From positions 1,116,001 to 1,180,000 of the forward strand of contig NZ_CP010427.1 in NCBI RefSeq assembly GCF_000815225.1: a stretch of 64,000 bases of DNA, read 5' to 3'. This document shows, in pieces, positions 26,636 to 37,427 of the stretch; within the stretch, counting starts at the first letter, position 1; the number at the start of each line of letters is the position of its first letter. Under the pieces are notes generated by a model. That model had not been told where the DNA came from. It did no database searches and saw only the letters and a program-made list of their open reading frames with translations. This DNA comes from Allofrancisella guangzhouensis (GTDB lineage: Bacteria; Pseudomonadota; Gammaproteobacteria; Francisellales; Francisellaceae). A program made the position numbers and the translations under genes.

Positions 26636-28078
26636 ATGGCAGAGAAAGTAATTGGTAAAGAAAAGATTGGTATTCTATTATTAATCTTATTGATGACAGG
26701 TGCAATCGATAATATCAGAAATCTGCCATCGACAGCTACTTCTGGCACATATATCTTTTTCTTTTTTCTTTTAGGTGTAGTTTTATTTTTAGCTCCTGTA
26801 GGCTTAGTATCTGCTGAAATGACTTCTACATATACAAAAAAAGGCGAAGAAGGTGTATATGGCTGGGTAAAGAAAGCTTTTGGACCAGATATTGCAATGT
26901 TAGCTATTTGGTTTCAGTGGATTAATACTCTTATTTGGTTTCCGAGCATTTTAACATTTCTAGCTGGAACTATCGCATACCTATTTAATCCTGATTTTGC
27001 TCAAAATATAAAATTTACAGTGATATTTATAACAATAGTATTTTGGTCCTTAACAATAATTAATTTAAATGGTTTAAGAATTTCTGCTATCTTTGCTAGT
27101 ATTTGTACATTTTTTGGCATGGTTATTCCAATAATACTTATGGTAGTATTTGCTTTAATATGGCTAATTTACAATTATCCTATACAAATACATTTTACTG
27201 TAGATAACTTGATCCCTAGTTTAAAATCAACTGATTCATGGATGGGTCTGACAGCAATTATAGCGTCATTCTTAGGGTTAGAGCTAGCAACAGTACATAT
27301 CACAAAAGTTTCCAACCCTAAAAAAAATTTTCCTTTAGCTTTATTAATATCAACAGTATTTATAATTTTTACCATGATATTAGGTGCCTTAGCAGTTGGA
27401 ATTATTTTCCCTCAATCTGAAATAGATATCGTACATGGTACTATTAAAACTTTTAAAATATACTTAGATAGTTTTGGGATTCCAGTATTTTTTTACTATT
27501 TGTTAGGTATAATGGTAGTTGTTGGATCAATTGGCTCTATGATTAACTGGATGATATCACCAGCAAAAGGTTTATTACAAGCAGCAGATAGCCATTTTTT
27601 GCCAAAAATCCTGGATAAAACTAATAAGCATGATGTACCTAATGGAATCTTAATCCTACAAGCAATCATTATGACTATAATATGTTTTTTGCTTGAATTA
27701 GTTCCATCTGTCCAAGCTTATTATTGGTTATTAACGGCACTTAGCACACAGATATATTCTTTAATGTATTTAATAATGTTTTTAGCAGCTATCAAATTAA
27801 AGCTACAAAATAAAAATATTATAAAAAATGAAGAGGATTTTCGTATTCCATTTGGTAAGCTTGGAATGACAGTTGTTTGTATAGCTGGAATTATAGGTAC
27901 TGTCTTATGCATATCAGTTGGATTTGTGCCACCCGATAATATGTATGATAACCCAATAGAATTTATAATTTCTTTATTTCTATCTTTAATAGTATCACTA
28001 CTGCCGGTGTTATTTTTTATAATATATAGAAAATGTTATTTGAAGAAGATGAAGTTAACAAATGTAGAAATAATTTGA
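26636..28078 (+). CDS. APC-superfamily antiporter, glutamate/GABA (GadC-like) type
   Basis: A 480-residue protein with about 12 membrane helices. The N-terminal part (LMTGAIDNIRNLPSTATSG, then VSAEMTSTY and EGVYGWVKKAFG, IWFQWINTLIWFPSILTF) has the spelling of the glutamate:GABA antiporter subfamily. GadC-type carriers support acid resistance in enterics and, in Francisella, intracellular survival by importing glutamate (established for that genus, not shown here). The substrate of this one is inferred. A GTG ten codons upstream is also possible; neither start has a clear ribosome site. Confidence 0.8.
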   Translation: MAEKVIGKEKIGILLLILLMTGAIDNIRNLPSTATSGTYIFFFFLLGVVLFLAPVGLVSAEMTSTYTKKGEEGVYGWVKKAFGPDIAMLAIWFQWINTLIWFPSILTFLAGTIAYLFNPDFAQNIKFTVIFITIVFWSLTIINLNGLRISAIFASICTFFGMVIPIILMVVFALIWLIYNYPIQIHFTVDNLIPSLKSTDSWMGLTAIIASFLGLELATVHITKVSNPKKNFPLALLISTVFIIFTMILGALAVGIIFPQSEIDIVHGTIKTFKIYLDSFGIPVFFYYLLGIMVVVGSIGSMINWMISPAKGLLQAADSHFLPKILDKTNKHDVPNGILILQAIIMTIICFLLELVPSVQAYYWLLTALSTQIYSLMYLIMFLAAIKLKLQNKNIIKNEEDFRIPFGKLGMTVVCIAGIIGTVLCISVGFVPPDNMYDNPIEFIISLFLSLIVSLLPVLFFIIYRKCYLKKMKLTNVEII

Positions 28079-28106
28079 CTTTAGTTTACAAGTTACTCTA
28101 ACAACT

Positions 28107-28610
28107 CTAGATACCTCTAGGTTTATTATTTTGGAAACCTTCTTGTGGCCCATCAAACATCATTTGTCTATTTAGCTTTCTATCCTCATCAGAAAGTAGA
28201 TTCAAATTATGTTGCATATTTTCTTTTGGAGACTGTAGATTTGTAGTTAAATTACTATATTCATCATCTCCACCTTTTTGTTGATCATTGATTTTTCGAT
28301 GCGGTGGTATAGAGGGTTGTCCATTAGAGTGTGACGGTATTGCCTTTGGTTTTATAGGAGGTGGTGGCATATTACTAATTTCTTGTTGTCCATACATTTT
28401 ATCTTCTTTAATTTTTGGTTTTATTTTTTTTATTCTCTTATGTTGAGATTCTATAGCTTCCATATTATTGTTTAATTGTTTAGGAGGCTGTATTTTTTTA
28501 GGTGGTATTTTATTAATATAACTATTACCATCTGCAAGATTCGGTAAATCACTAAACCCAAGCGATACTAAGCTACAAAATAGCATTGATGTTAAAAGTC
28601 TTTTTTTCAT
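28107..28610 (-). CDS. Secreted proline/lysine-rich protein, unassigned
   Basis: A 167-residue protein with a cleavable signal peptide (MKKRLLTSMLFCSLVSLGFS). The mature part is low complexity, rich in Pro, Lys, Asn and Gln (IPPKKIQPPKQ, MPPPPIKPKAIP, IPPHRK), and probably disordered. No Cys after the signal peptide, no domain I recognise. An AAGGAGAGA ribosome site six bases before the ATG suggests strong translation. The talA stop lies 23 bases upstream on the same strand, so talA and this gene may be co-transcribed. Confidence 0.7.
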   Translation of the reverse strand: MKKRLLTSMLFCSLVSLGFSDLPNLADGNSYINKIPPKKIQPPKQLNNNMEAIESQHKRIKKIKPKIKEDKMYGQQEISNMPPPPIKPKAIPSHSNGQPSIPPHRKINDQQKGGDDEYSNLTTNLQSPKENMQHNLNLLSDEDRKLNRQMMFDGPQEGFQNNKPRGI

Positions 28611-28633
28611 AATATCTCTCCTTAGATATAGTT

Positions 28634-29599
28634 TTAAAAGTTCTTTTTAATAATATCTTCTAATTCTAGAGTGTCTTTTGTAAACAAACGTATTCCTTCA
28701 GCTAACTTATTCGTAGCCATAGCGTTTTCATTTAATTGCCAGCGAAATTCAGGCTCAGTAAGGATTGGAGATTGTTTTATAACACCTATGTTACTAGATA
28801 AACTAGTATCTAACTTTTCATATTTATTTGCTAGTTCTTCCAATAATATTGGTGAAATTGTCAACGCATCGCACCCAGATAAAGCAATTACTTGATTAAC
28901 GTTTCTAAAACTTGCACCCATGACTATAGTTTTAAAGCCATGAGCTTTATATAGTTGATAAATATTTCTAACAGAATTAACGCCAGAATCTTGTTCAATA
29001 GCAGGAAATTCTGTTAGATTATTATCTTTAATTTGCCAATCTGTAATTCTGCCTACAAAAGGAGAAATTAAGTATACGCCAGCTTCAGCGCATGCTTGAG
29101 CTTGTGCTTTGTCAAAGATAAGGGTTAAGTTACAATTAATACCTTCCTTTTCTAGAATCTTAGCAGCTTTAATACCTTCCCAAGTTGCTGCTATTTTAAT
29201 CAAGACTCTATCTTTAGGAATATTATTTTGCTCATATTTAGCTATTATCTTTTTTGCGTAATCAATAGTTTTAGCTGTACTGAAAGAAACTCTGGCATCA
29301 ACTTCACTAGATACTTTTCCATCAATAACTTCTAATATTTTAGTTCCAAAAATTACTAACACTTCAACTAGAGTTTCTTGAATTAACTTTTCCTGGCTAA
29401 GATTAGAAAACTTTTGTTTAACTAAAGAAATGGATTTTTCTAATAAGTGCTCATATTTTTTGTCTTTTACTGCTTTTAATATTAAGCTTGGGTTTGTGGT
29501 TGCATCGACAGGTTTATATTTCTTAATCAGTTCAAAATCTCCAGTATCTGCAACCACCCTGGAAACACTTTTCAATTGATCTAATACTGATTGTGTCAT
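28634..29599 (-). CDS. talA: Transaldolase
   Basis: A 321-residue TalA/TalB-type enzyme of the pentose phosphate pathway, transferring a dihydroxyacetone unit between sugar phosphates. [13 protein letters not shown] lies near residue 28-40; the Schiff-base lysine is in [11 protein letters not shown] near 130; NCNLTLIF and ISPFVGRI follow. Length is normal for the classical class. An AGAGGT site precedes the ATG. Confidence 0.96.
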   Translation of the reverse strand: MTQSVLDQLKSVSRVVADTGDFELIKKYKPVDATTNPSLILKAVKDKKYEHLLEKSISLVKQKFSNLSQEKLIQETLVEVLVIFGTKILEVIDGKVSSEVDARVSFSTAKTIDYAKKIIAKYEQNNIPKDRVLIKIAATWEGIKAAKILEKEGINCNLTLIFDKAQAQACAEAGVYLISPFVGRITDWQIKDNNLTEFPAIEQDSGVNSVRNIYQLYKAHGFKTIVMGASFRNVNQVIALSGCDALTISPILLEELANKYEKLDTSLSSNIGVIKQSPILTEPEFRWQLNENAMATNKLAEGIRLFTKDTLELEDIIKKNF

Positions 29600-29668
29600 G
29601 CTAAAGTACCTCTATAAAATTTTAGAAACTATCTAAAGTATACAAAATTATTTATTAAAATAAATAAT

Positions 29669-31060
29669 TCAATTATTTAAATATTTAGCTTTTAACATAG
29701 CGAAAGCTGCTCTAACAGCCATCATTTCTCCACCAACTGGCTTACCTGCTGTCGAAGTTAGATTCCAAGCCATCATATCAAAATGAATCCAAGTTGGTGG
29801 ATTATCCCCTAAAAAATGCTCTAAAAATAAAGCTGCTTTAGTAGCTCCTGCATATGGTGATAAATCAGCATGTACTAGATCTGCAAAATCACTTTTTAGG
29901 GTTTTCTTATAACAAGTAGCTAGTGGAAGTCTCCAAATAAAATCTTGGGTGTTCTCACTAAAGGTGTACAACTCTTTGGCAACGTCATCATTATTGCAAA
30001 AGAAAGCCGATATTTCAGTACCCACAGCAATTCTAGCAGCTCCTGTTAGAGTTGTGAAATCTATTAGTAGATCAGGATTTTTCTGTGACTCCTCATATAA
30101 AGGTTCTGCTAGTATTAACCTACCCTCTGCATCAGTATTAGTAACTTGAACAGTAGTGCCATTTTTCATTTTTATGATATCACTTGGACGGAAAGATTTA
30201 GCATCTATAGAATTTTCTACAGCTGGTATAGTTAAGTTTAAGTGTACAGGTAACTGATGTTTCATAATTATATAAGCTAAACCAATGGCGTTAGCAGCTC
30301 CCCCCATATCTTTGTGCATAAGTTGCATAGCAGAAGCAGACTTTATATCTAGTCCCCCTGTATCAAAAGATACACCTTTACCAACTATAGATATTTTTGG
30401 ATTTTCTTTATTTCCCCACTTTAACCTAATTAAGCGAGGCTCACGATGGCTTGCCTTTCCTACAGTATAAATACCCATATAACCTTGATTGACAAGTTCT
30501 TGACTTACTATTTCATCAAAGCTAGCATTAAATTTATTAGCCATATTTTTTATAATTGCAGATATTTCAGCTGGACCCATATCCTCAGCTGGTGTTGAGA
30601 TCATATCTCTGACTACATAGTTTGCTTCTATCTCTGGCAAAATATAATTATATTTTTTAGGCAAAAGTATTTTAACACCAGTAATTTTAATCTTACTCGG
30701 AGAAAAATAGGTGTTAAATCTATAAGCACCTAGTGCAAAACCTATGTAATAAAGAGCTAAATCATCTACTTGAGAGTACTCTATATGGTAGTTTCCTTTG
30801 ATTAACTGATTTGAAAGATCAGCTATAGAATACATATCATCTGTTACTATACATATAATTTTATCGATATCTCCAGCTGAATTAGGAATAATCAAGGTTG
30901 ACTTTTCTCCACCCAAATGGGAGTTTTGGATAAATTTTTGCGTAAATTGATTTTGATTAGCAATCCAATTTTGAAGATTATTTTTCTTAATTAGGTAAAT
31001 AGGATACGAGCTTGAGTCTTTTTCTGTAGTAAAACAATTTAGTTGCGTTGATATGTACAT
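29669..31060 (-). CDS. Leucyl aminopeptidase family M17 metallopeptidase
   Basis: A 463-residue cytosolic aminopeptidase with two metal ions. The catalytic C-terminal domain has GKGVSFDTGGLDIK (metal-binding and catalytic Lys region), MHKDMGGAAN and the family signature NTDAEGRLILAEPL. The first ~160 residues form the variable N-terminal domain and diverge from PepA. It probably trims peptides during protein turnover. It sits three bases after the TolC-like gene on the same strand. Confidence 0.9.
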   Translation of the reverse strand: MYISTQLNCFTTEKDSSSYPIYLIKKNNLQNWIANQNQFTQKFIQNSHLGGEKSTLIIPNSAGDIDKIICIVTDDMYSIADLSNQLIKGNYHIEYSQVDDLALYYIGFALGAYRFNTYFSPSKIKITGVKILLPKKYNYILPEIEANYVVRDMISTPAEDMGPAEISAIIKNMANKFNASFDEIVSQELVNQGYMGIYTVGKASHREPRLIRLKWGNKENPKISIVGKGVSFDTGGLDIKSASAMQLMHKDMGGAANAIGLAYIIMKHQLPVHLNLTIPAVENSIDAKSFRPSDIIKMKNGTTVQVTNTDAEGRLILAEPLYEESQKNPDLLIDFTTLTGAARIAVGTEISAFFCNNDDVAKELYTFSENTQDFIWRLPLATCYKKTLKSDFADLVHADLSPYAGATKAALFLEHFLGDNPPTWIHFDMMAWNLTSTAGKPVGGEMMAVRAAFAMLKAKYLNN

Positions 31061-31063
31061 ATT

Positions 31064-32446
31064 TTATAGCTCCACATTTTGATTAAACAATAACCATTCA
31101 TTAAAATCTTGTATGGTTTTAGTAGTTAATATACCAGCAGTTTTATATAAACTTAAAAATCCTAGAATATAATCAAATTCGGCATTATTTAACTCTATGA
31201 GACGTTGGTAATATTGGTTTAATAGTATGAAATATTGAGTAATAGTTGTCGTACCTTGCTCATATCTTTCTTTATATTTTTCATAAGCAATTTTGGCACT
31301 AGCAACAGATTCTCTTAGTGAATTAACTTTATTTTTTCTTAGTTCTACAAATCTGTAGGCATACATAGCATCATTTTGAGCAACTCTTCCTGTTTGTATC
31401 ATATCAAACTCTGATGACTGATAATTGTAAGCTGCTTCTTTAAGCTCAGCAAAATTAGTACCACCGGATAAAATATTCCACTCTAAACTTATACCAAAGT
31501 AAAAAGCATCAACAGTACCTCTTGCTGGTAAAAAATTATCAAAAATAGGATTCCCTAATGATGTAATAGAGTTATTACCTGGTGAATACTTTATTTCAAA
31601 ATTAACCTTTGGCATAAATGAGCTAGTTGCTGACTGATAGTCATAAAATTTACTTTCTTTAGTATGGATAGAACTTAAATATGCTGGATTACTTCTCATA
31701 GTTAGTTCTTCCCATTCTTCTTCTGAAGTTGGAGATGGGTCTTTAACTTCGAACTCATTACCGTATAGTACTATGTTATCATCATTATTAGTAAATTTAC
31801 GCAATTCAGCACGAGCAACTTTTTCCTCTCGCTTTGCAGAAGCATAATCAGCATCAGCTATATAGTAGTTAGCTTTAGATGTTTCATAATCAGCTACATC
31901 CGTTACTCCAGCATTATATTTATTTTCTAATTCAGTTAAGTTTGTTTTAGCAGCTTTACGATTATATGATGTGTATTCAACGTTTTTTATAGCTTTAGCT
32001 AGATTAAAATAAGCATAGCTAGCATCATACAAAAATTGTTGATAATTTGTCCTATAGTCTTGCTGAGCAAATTGAGCCGTTTCTTGAGCGGATTGTAGGT
32101 CTTTGTATGCTCCATAATCATATAACGGTTGAGTTAAGCTGACTAAACCTTTTATTGAGTTATAAGGCCCTGTTTGAATATATGATTGACTATTTCTACC
32201 TTGTAATATATTGTTTTGACTTATGGTCCCAGAAATATCTATTCTTGGTAATAACCGACCTAATTGGATAGCTGGATTCATCTGCCGAGAATCAAGTTGA
32301 TATCCTATATACTTATATTGAGGCGAGTTATTTATAGACTGTTGTATGGTACGATTATAGTCAGCAACAGTATCTGTAGCATAGCTAGCATGTATACTAC
32401 ATACACTTAGTGATACTGCTAAAAAATATCTTCGTACTAGTTTCAA
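31064..32446 (-). CDS. ftlC: TolC-family outer membrane efflux protein (FtlC-like)
   Basis: A 460-residue outer membrane channel protein of the TolC family. A signal peptide (MKLVRRYFLAVSLSVCSIHA) is followed by two repeats of the outer membrane efflux domain, rich in long Gln/Ala/Asn helices (SAQETAQFAQQDYRTNYQQF; KVNSLRESVASAKIAYEKYK). It forms the exit duct of tripartite pumps or type I secretion; no inner-membrane partner is adjacent. The symbol rests on recalled Francisella gene order (FtlC between an aminopeptidase gene and alaS), so it is tentative. alaS lies 12 bases upstream. Confidence 0.85.
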   Translation of the reverse strand: MKLVRRYFLAVSLSVCSIHASYATDTVADYNRTIQQSINNSPQYKYIGYQLDSRQMNPAIQLGRLLPRIDISGTISQNNILQGRNSQSYIQTGPYNSIKGLVSLTQPLYDYGAYKDLQSAQETAQFAQQDYRTNYQQFLYDASYAYFNLAKAIKNVEYTSYNRKAAKTNLTELENKYNAGVTDVADYETSKANYYIADADYASAKREEKVARAELRKFTNNDDNIVLYGNEFEVKDPSPTSEEEWEELTMRSNPAYLSSIHTKESKFYDYQSATSSFMPKVNFEIKYSPGNNSITSLGNPIFDNFLPARGTVDAFYFGISLEWNILSGGTNFAELKEAAYNYQSSEFDMIQTGRVAQNDAMYAYRFVELRKNKVNSLRESVASAKIAYEKYKERYEQGTTTITQYFILLNQYYQRLIELNNAEFDYILGFLSLYKTAGILTTKTIQDFNEWLLFNQNVEL

Positions 32447-32458
32447 AATTTTTTACTC

Positions 32459-35056
32459 TTAGTTGATCTTCTCTAAAATGAATTCTTTTATTTGCTCCAA
32501 AGCTATCTCTATATTTTTAGAATTGCTACCTCCACCTTGAGCCATATCTGGTCTGCCTCCGCCTTTACCATCAATATGCTCACTTAAGTGTTTAGCAATA
32601 TCTCCCGCTTTTATTAAAAATGTGATAGATTTGCTTACACCTACTACAAATTGAACTTTTTCAGATATTACAGTACTAAGCACTACTATGACCTTATTAT
32701 TTTTTGTTTTATAATCATCTATTTTTTCACGTAACGTTTTTATATCAACATTATCAATACTTGCTATAACTAAAGTTATATCGCCATATTTAGATTCTTT
32801 TATAGCATTACCTGAACCTGATAAAAGATCTTTCTTTAACTTAAAGATTAATTTTTCTTGAGTTTTTAACTGCTCTTGCAAGGAGTATAATTTGCTAAGC
32901 AAATTACTATCATTAGCTTTCAAACTATTTTTAATATCAAAAAGCATGTTTTCTGCCTCTAATATACTCTTGAGAGCTCGATCTGCAGTTATCGCTTCTA
33001 TTCTACGGACGCCTGCAGCTATACCACTTTCTGATATTATCTTAAATAATCCGATATCTCCTGTACGGTTAACATGAGTACCACCACATAACTCTATGGA
33101 AAAATCTCCCATAGATACGACACGTACTATATCACCATATTTTTCCCCAAATAAAGCTTCTGCTCCCATTGCTTTTGCTCTTTCTTGAGTAGTTTCAATA
33201 ATAGAAACTAAAAAGTTAGCTCGGATTTGAGCATTTATTAAAGTTTCAATTTCTTGAATTTGCTGGCGTGATATAGCTTGACCGTGAATAAAATCAAATC
33301 TTAATCTTTTAGCATCAACTAATGAGCCCTTTTGCTCTACATGATTACCTAATATAATTTTTAGTGTTTTATGTAGTAAATGAGTAGCGCTGTGATTAGC
33401 TGCTGTGGCTATTCTTATTTTATTATCTACTCTTGCAGTGATTTCATCACCTATGCTTAGATAGCCTTTTACTAGTTTACCTATATGTAAAATCGTTTGA
33501 CCTGATTTTTGTACATCCTCAACAATAAACTCTAAACCTACCCCCTCTAGTATTCCTTTATCACCAACCTGACCACCAGATTCGGCATAAAAAGGAGTTT
33601 TATTAAGTACAAGCATAACTGTATCATTGCTACTGCCTATATTCTGGATAGACTCCCCATTTTTATATATTTCTATAACTTTAGAATTTTCTATTAAAGT
33701 TGAGTAACCTCTAAATTCTGTTTTTGTCTGCGAGCTAATAACATCATTATAGTCCACATTAAACTTTCCAGCCTCTTTAGAACGCTGTTTTTGTTGTTGC
33801 ATTTGCTTTTGAAAAGCTTCTTCATCAACCTTGAGACCTTTTTCTTTTGCCATATCAGCCGTTAGATCCAAAGGAAAACCATAGGTATCATAAAGTTTAA
33901 AAGCTACATCTCCAGAAATAATGTTATCTTTTATATTTTGTATTTCTGCATCAAATATTTTTATACCATTTTCAACAGTTTTTAAAAATAACTCTTCTTC
34001 TTTAATTAATGTTTTTTCTATTAAACCTTTTTTGTTGATAAGCTCTGGGTAAGCTTCTCCCATTTGGTTTACCAATTCCTCAACAAGCTTATAAAAAAAG
34101 ATTTCTTTAGCCCCTAATTTATGTCCGTGACGTATAGCTCTACGTATGATTCTTCTAAGTACGTATCCTCTACTTTCATTAGATGGCAGTACTCCATCAG
34201 CTATTAAAAAAGCACATGATCTAATATGATCTGCGACTACTTTTAGAGATGGTGAGTTTACATATGAAGTATTAATTACCTGCTGAACTTTTCCAATCAA
34301 CGCCTGGAATAAGTCAATTTCATAATTACTATTTACGTCTTGAAGTACAGCAGCTATACGCTCAAGCCCCATACCTGTATCTACAGATGGTTTTGGTAAT
34401 TCTGTAATACTGCCATCAGCATGGCGATTGTATTGCATAAATACTATGTTCCATATTTCTATGTATCTATCGCCATCTTCTTCTAGCGTTCCAGGTAAAC
34501 CTCCAGCAATATGCCTACCATGGTCATAAAAAATCTCTGTACATGGACCACAAGGACCAGTGTCACCCATCGACCAAAAATTATCAGACGAGCCTATTCT
34601 AATTATTCTTTCTTTAGATAGGCCAATATGCTTATGCCAAATATCAAAAGCTTCATCATCACTAGCATAGATAGTTACCCAAAGCTTTTCTATTGGTAAA
34701 TTAATTTCTTTAGTTAAAAACTCCCAGGCAAAGCTAATAGCTTCTTTTTTAAAATAATCGCCAAAGCTAAAATTTCCTAACATTTCAAAAAATGTATGGT
34801 GCCTAGCAGTATAACCAACGTTATCAAGATCATTATGCTTACCACCGGCTCTTAAGCATTTTTGAACAGTAACAGCTCTTGAAAAGTCTTTTTTCTCAAC
34901 TCCTAAAAACACATCTTTAAACTGTACCATACCGGCATTAGTAAAAAGCAAGGTTTCATCGCCAAACGGTATCAAAGAAGAACTGGGCTGATGAGTATGG
35001 CTTTTTGATTTAAAATAATCTATAAATTTATTACGTAATTCTTTTGTCGTAATCAT
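32459..35056 (-). CDS. alaS: Alanyl-tRNA synthetase
   Basis: An 865-residue class II synthetase. The catalytic core (1-~450) includes [15 protein letters not shown] and [20 protein letters not shown]; the editing domain has zinc-binding HSATHLLH near 560 and [13 protein letters not shown] near 660; the C-terminal DHHA1-like domain ends with [14 protein letters not shown]. Editing of Ser and Gly mischarging is expected because both zinc motifs are intact. First gene of an alaS - TolC-like - M17 peptidase run. Confidence 0.97.
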   Translation of the reverse strand: MITTKELRNKFIDYFKSKSHTHQPSSSLIPFGDETLLFTNAGMVQFKDVFLGVEKKDFSRAVTVQKCLRAGGKHNDLDNVGYTARHHTFFEMLGNFSFGDYFKKEAISFAWEFLTKEINLPIEKLWVTIYASDDEAFDIWHKHIGLSKERIIRIGSSDNFWSMGDTGPCGPCTEIFYDHGRHIAGGLPGTLEEDGDRYIEIWNIVFMQYNRHADGSITELPKPSVDTGMGLERIAAVLQDVNSNYEIDLFQALIGKVQQVINTSYVNSPSLKVVADHIRSCAFLIADGVLPSNESRGYVLRRIIRRAIRHGHKLGAKEIFFYKLVEELVNQMGEAYPELINKKGLIEKTLIKEEELFLKTVENGIKIFDAEIQNIKDNIISGDVAFKLYDTYGFPLDLTADMAKEKGLKVDEEAFQKQMQQQKQRSKEAGKFNVDYNDVISSQTKTEFRGYSTLIENSKVIEIYKNGESIQNIGSSNDTVMLVLNKTPFYAESGGQVGDKGILEGVGLEFIVEDVQKSGQTILHIGKLVKGYLSIGDEITARVDNKIRIATAANHSATHLLHKTLKIILGNHVEQKGSLVDAKRLRFDFIHGQAISRQQIQEIETLINAQIRANFLVSIIETTQERAKAMGAEALFGEKYGDIVRVVSMGDFSIELCGGTHVNRTGDIGLFKIISESGIAAGVRRIEAITADRALKSILEAENMLFDIKNSLKANDSNLLSKLYSLQEQLKTQEKLIFKLKKDLLSGSGNAIKESKYGDITLVIASIDNVDIKTLREKIDDYKTKNNKVIVVLSTVISEKVQFVVGVSKSITFLIKAGDIAKHLSEHIDGKGGGRPDMAQGGGSNSKNIEIALEQIKEFILEKIN

Positions 35057-35219
35057 GTAGGGTACTTACCTTCTAATAAACAATAAAATAGCTATTATTT
35101 CTTTATTTAAAACATCTATCATTATAAACTATTTTACATACTAAAATAAACTCTACTGATCGTATTTATACTTAATTAGTATATAATTGCAAACCAACCA
35201 AATTATTATAGGCTATAAA

Positions 35220-35654
35220 ATGAAAAAAAAATTAATTATATTTGCAATTTTAGCTGTCGCAATAATTACAACATTTCTTTCATACTATTTTATAAAGCTA
35301 ACTAAAACAGAAAAACTAAAAGAGTCTTTAAAACAAGAGGTTGTACCATCTATACCTAGTGACTACTGCTTGATTACTTATCAAATCTCAAAAGATGGTG
35401 CAAAAACATGGCAGAAAGTAACTATTAATGATGGTAAAACCCCAATTGAAAAAAATCTATGTTGGGAAAAATATCTACAGCTTTTAAAAAATTTTAAAAC
35501 TAACGTTAATAACGATAATAAATGGTACGGTAAAAATTCTGATGGTCAACTTATAACTAAACCAGTCATGAAGTTTTCTGATAAACCTTTTGCCAAAGTT
35601 AAAAGCACTAAAAAACTTTCAAAAAATGAAAGTACTAGCTCAATAAATGAGTAA
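35220..35654 (+). CDS. Membrane-anchored protein, unassigned
   Basis: A 144-residue protein with one N-terminal membrane helix (LIIFAILAVAIITTFLSYYF) after a short Lys-rich start, so the C-terminal ~115 residues lie in the periplasm. That part contains YCLITYQISKDGAKTWQKVT with two Cys further along (YC and LCWEK) that could pair, and ends in a Lys/Ser-rich tail. I recognise no family. An in-frame TTG 11 codons upstream is less likely. No strong ribosome site. Confidence 0.65.
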   Translation: MKKKLIIFAILAVAIITTFLSYYFIKLTKTEKLKESLKQEVVPSIPSDYCLITYQISKDGAKTWQKVTINDGKTPIEKNLCWEKYLQLLKNFKTNVNNDNKWYGKNSDGQLITKPVMKFSDKPFAKVKSTKKLSKNESTSSINE

Positions 35655-35957
35655 GCCTAATAATTAACTAAACAGCTCTTAACCACCGTAAATTAAAAGA
35701 TTTCACTTATCTAAAGTAGGTAGTATTTTAAAAAGTATTTACTACAAAAACCCAAGTCTGTGCTAAGTAGAGTCGAAGTATTTATAGTGTTTTGGAAAAT
35801 CTATCGTGACAAAGTCTACTGAACTATGACGATTAGGTCAACGGTCTTCAAAAGGGAGTGTACATAGCTTGGCAATATTGCTGTAAAACAAATGATATCA
35901 AGTATTTTTTATGGTATAACCTAAGTTTAGATTATTTGTTTAAAAAAGGGGATGAAC
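35655..35957. other. Gene-free stretch between two unassigned genes
   Basis: About 300 bases without a convincing frame. The part around 35755-35830 (AAGTCTGTGCTAAGTAGAGT..., containing GAGTCGAAGTATTTATAG) is less AT-rich than its surroundings and looks like a dispersed repeat or relic rather than a promoter. GTAGTA and TACTAC at 35718-35743 could form a weak stem. TATAAC near 35912 may be the -10 box of the next gene. Nothing more can be supported. Confidence 0.35.
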
Positions 35958-36485
35958 ATGATGTTATTTACAAAGAAAGTTATTTTTTTTATTTCATTAC
36001 TTCTTTGCTTTACTTGTATTTCTTTTGCAAAAAGCTATAGTAGTGAAGAAAATGTAAATGGTCAAGGTGCAAGGTTAACTTTAGTTAATGATAGTAATGA
36101 CGATATCCATATATTAACATCTAGTAGTGAATGTATGAATAATGTTATTCCTGCAACTTGGGTACCTGCAGGTCAAAAAAACACTATGTATATAGAAGCC
36201 AATGGTAGCTTTTTTGGTTGTGGTTGGCAACATTCTGAAGCAACTTTTCAAATTACAAAAAAATCTGGCGCAGTAGTTGGTTTAATTAAATGGATTGACG
36301 CTGAGTATCCTGTTGGAGTCAAGCATGCTGATGATTATGTACCAAATGGTTGGACAATTGACATATCTCAATACGATACCCAACGTTTTAATATGTTATT
36401 TGCTATTGCAAGCGACCATCGTTTACAACCTAGCGTTAATGTTAGCGGCTCAATCACAAGTTTTACTGTTCAATACGATGGATAG
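35958..36485 (+). CDS. Small secreted protein, probable beta-sandwich, unassigned
   Basis: About 175 residues with a signal peptide (TKKVIFFISLLLCFTCISFA). Three ATG codons lie close together; the first, at 35952, abuts the AAGGGG ribosome site, so 35958 or 35961 is the likelier start. The mature part is rich in beta-forming and small polar residues: GARLTLVNDSNDDIHILTS, VPAGQKNTMYIEANGS, GWTIDISQYDT. Two Cys (SECMNN and FGCGW) could pair. The rhythm, with an 'LVNDSN' strand early and a Gly/Trp-rich middle, loosely recalls aegerolysin-type sandwiches, but this is a weak guess. No neighbour explains it. Confidence 0.65.
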   Translation: MMLFTKKVIFFISLLLCFTCISFAKSYSSEENVNGQGARLTLVNDSNDDIHILTSSSECMNNVIPATWVPAGQKNTMYIEANGSFFGCGWQHSEATFQITKKSGAVVGLIKWIDAEYPVGVKHADDYVPNGWTIDISQYDTQRFNMLFAIASDHRLQPSVNVSGSITSFTVQYDG

Positions 36486-36565
36486 AATAGAATTGACACT
36501 GCTAGATCTTTTCTACTATGTTTAAAAATTATTGTAGTAAACTGTTAGTGTTCTCATAAAGTTAA

Positions 36566-37315
36566 TCAAAGATCTTTTAAAATATTATTTTTATAAAATT
36601 TTTCAAGTTCAGCAAGCTCATCAGCGGCACTTTTACCTTTCGGAGGAGGGTTATTCTGAATGTGATTATCAAGCTTAGTTATAAGACCCTTTAAAATTTT
36701 TTCCATACGGACTTTATGTTCGTCCATACCATTTAAGGGGACACTAGGTTTTTTATTGCTAGGAGAAATTTCTTCATCTATTTCGATAATCCCATCACTA
36801 GGAAGATAACTTAAAAGAATGTTATGTATTTTACTGGCCTTTTGAGATATTACTGACTTATAAATACTAGGAACAACAGTATTTGTTAGTAATTCAGTAT
36901 AGAACTTGGTATTAAATGATGATGTGTCATAAAGCATACCACTAACGTTAAAATTCCCTATAGAACCAATAAATACGGTTGTAGAGATACATTCATTAAA
37001 TAAATCATTTCGTGGCGTTTCATTTGGAAGATTATCGATATTTATATTATTTGGGTTGATTAAAGGTTTTAATGGGGGATAAGAAGCCATTTTTTTATTA
37101 TGATCTAATAATGCGTTTCTAATTTTACTGTTATTATCTCCTATGGTATTGAAAAATGTCTTATACACTCCATAACCTTCATGCTCTCTAATTGCATTTT
37201 CTACAGTTTTAACTAAAATTTTTGAAAAATCGTTTGGTGATTTATAAATATATGTAACAAAATCTTTAATAATTCCATTTAACTCATTTAATTCATTTGT
37301 TTTATTTTTAATCAT
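36566..37315 (-). CDS. Cytosolic protein, 249 residues, unassigned
   Basis: No family recognised. It has an AAGGATAA ribosome site before the ATG at 37315. The protein is soluble, mostly helical and without Cys beyond NECISTT. The first ~80 residues are charged helices; the middle (TTVFIGSIGNFNVSGMLYDT) is more hydrophobic but not a clear membrane helix; the C-terminus is Lys/Glu-rich with a Pro-rich hinge (NNPPPKGKSAADEL). No signal peptide. It is convergent with the secreted-protein gene and 113 bases downstream of the nnr gene. Confidence 0.65.
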   Translation of the reverse strand: MIKNKTNELNELNGIIKDFVTYIYKSPNDFSKILVKTVENAIREHEGYGVYKTFFNTIGDNNSKIRNALLDHNKKMASYPPLKPLINPNNINIDNLPNETPRNDLFNECISTTVFIGSIGNFNVSGMLYDTSSFNTKFYTELLTNTVVPSIYKSVISQKASKIHNILLSYLPSDGIIEIDEEISPSNKKPSVPLNGMDEHKVRMEKILKGLITKLDNHIQNNPPPKGKSAADELAELEKFYKNNILKDL

Positions 37316-37427
37316 AAAGCTTATCCTTGACCTTATAAAAATTGACAGTAAGATTATTCTACATAGAGTAGACTATAAAATCTTCATTTTTTTATATTTT
37401 TAAAGCTTTTCAACTTAATATACCAAA

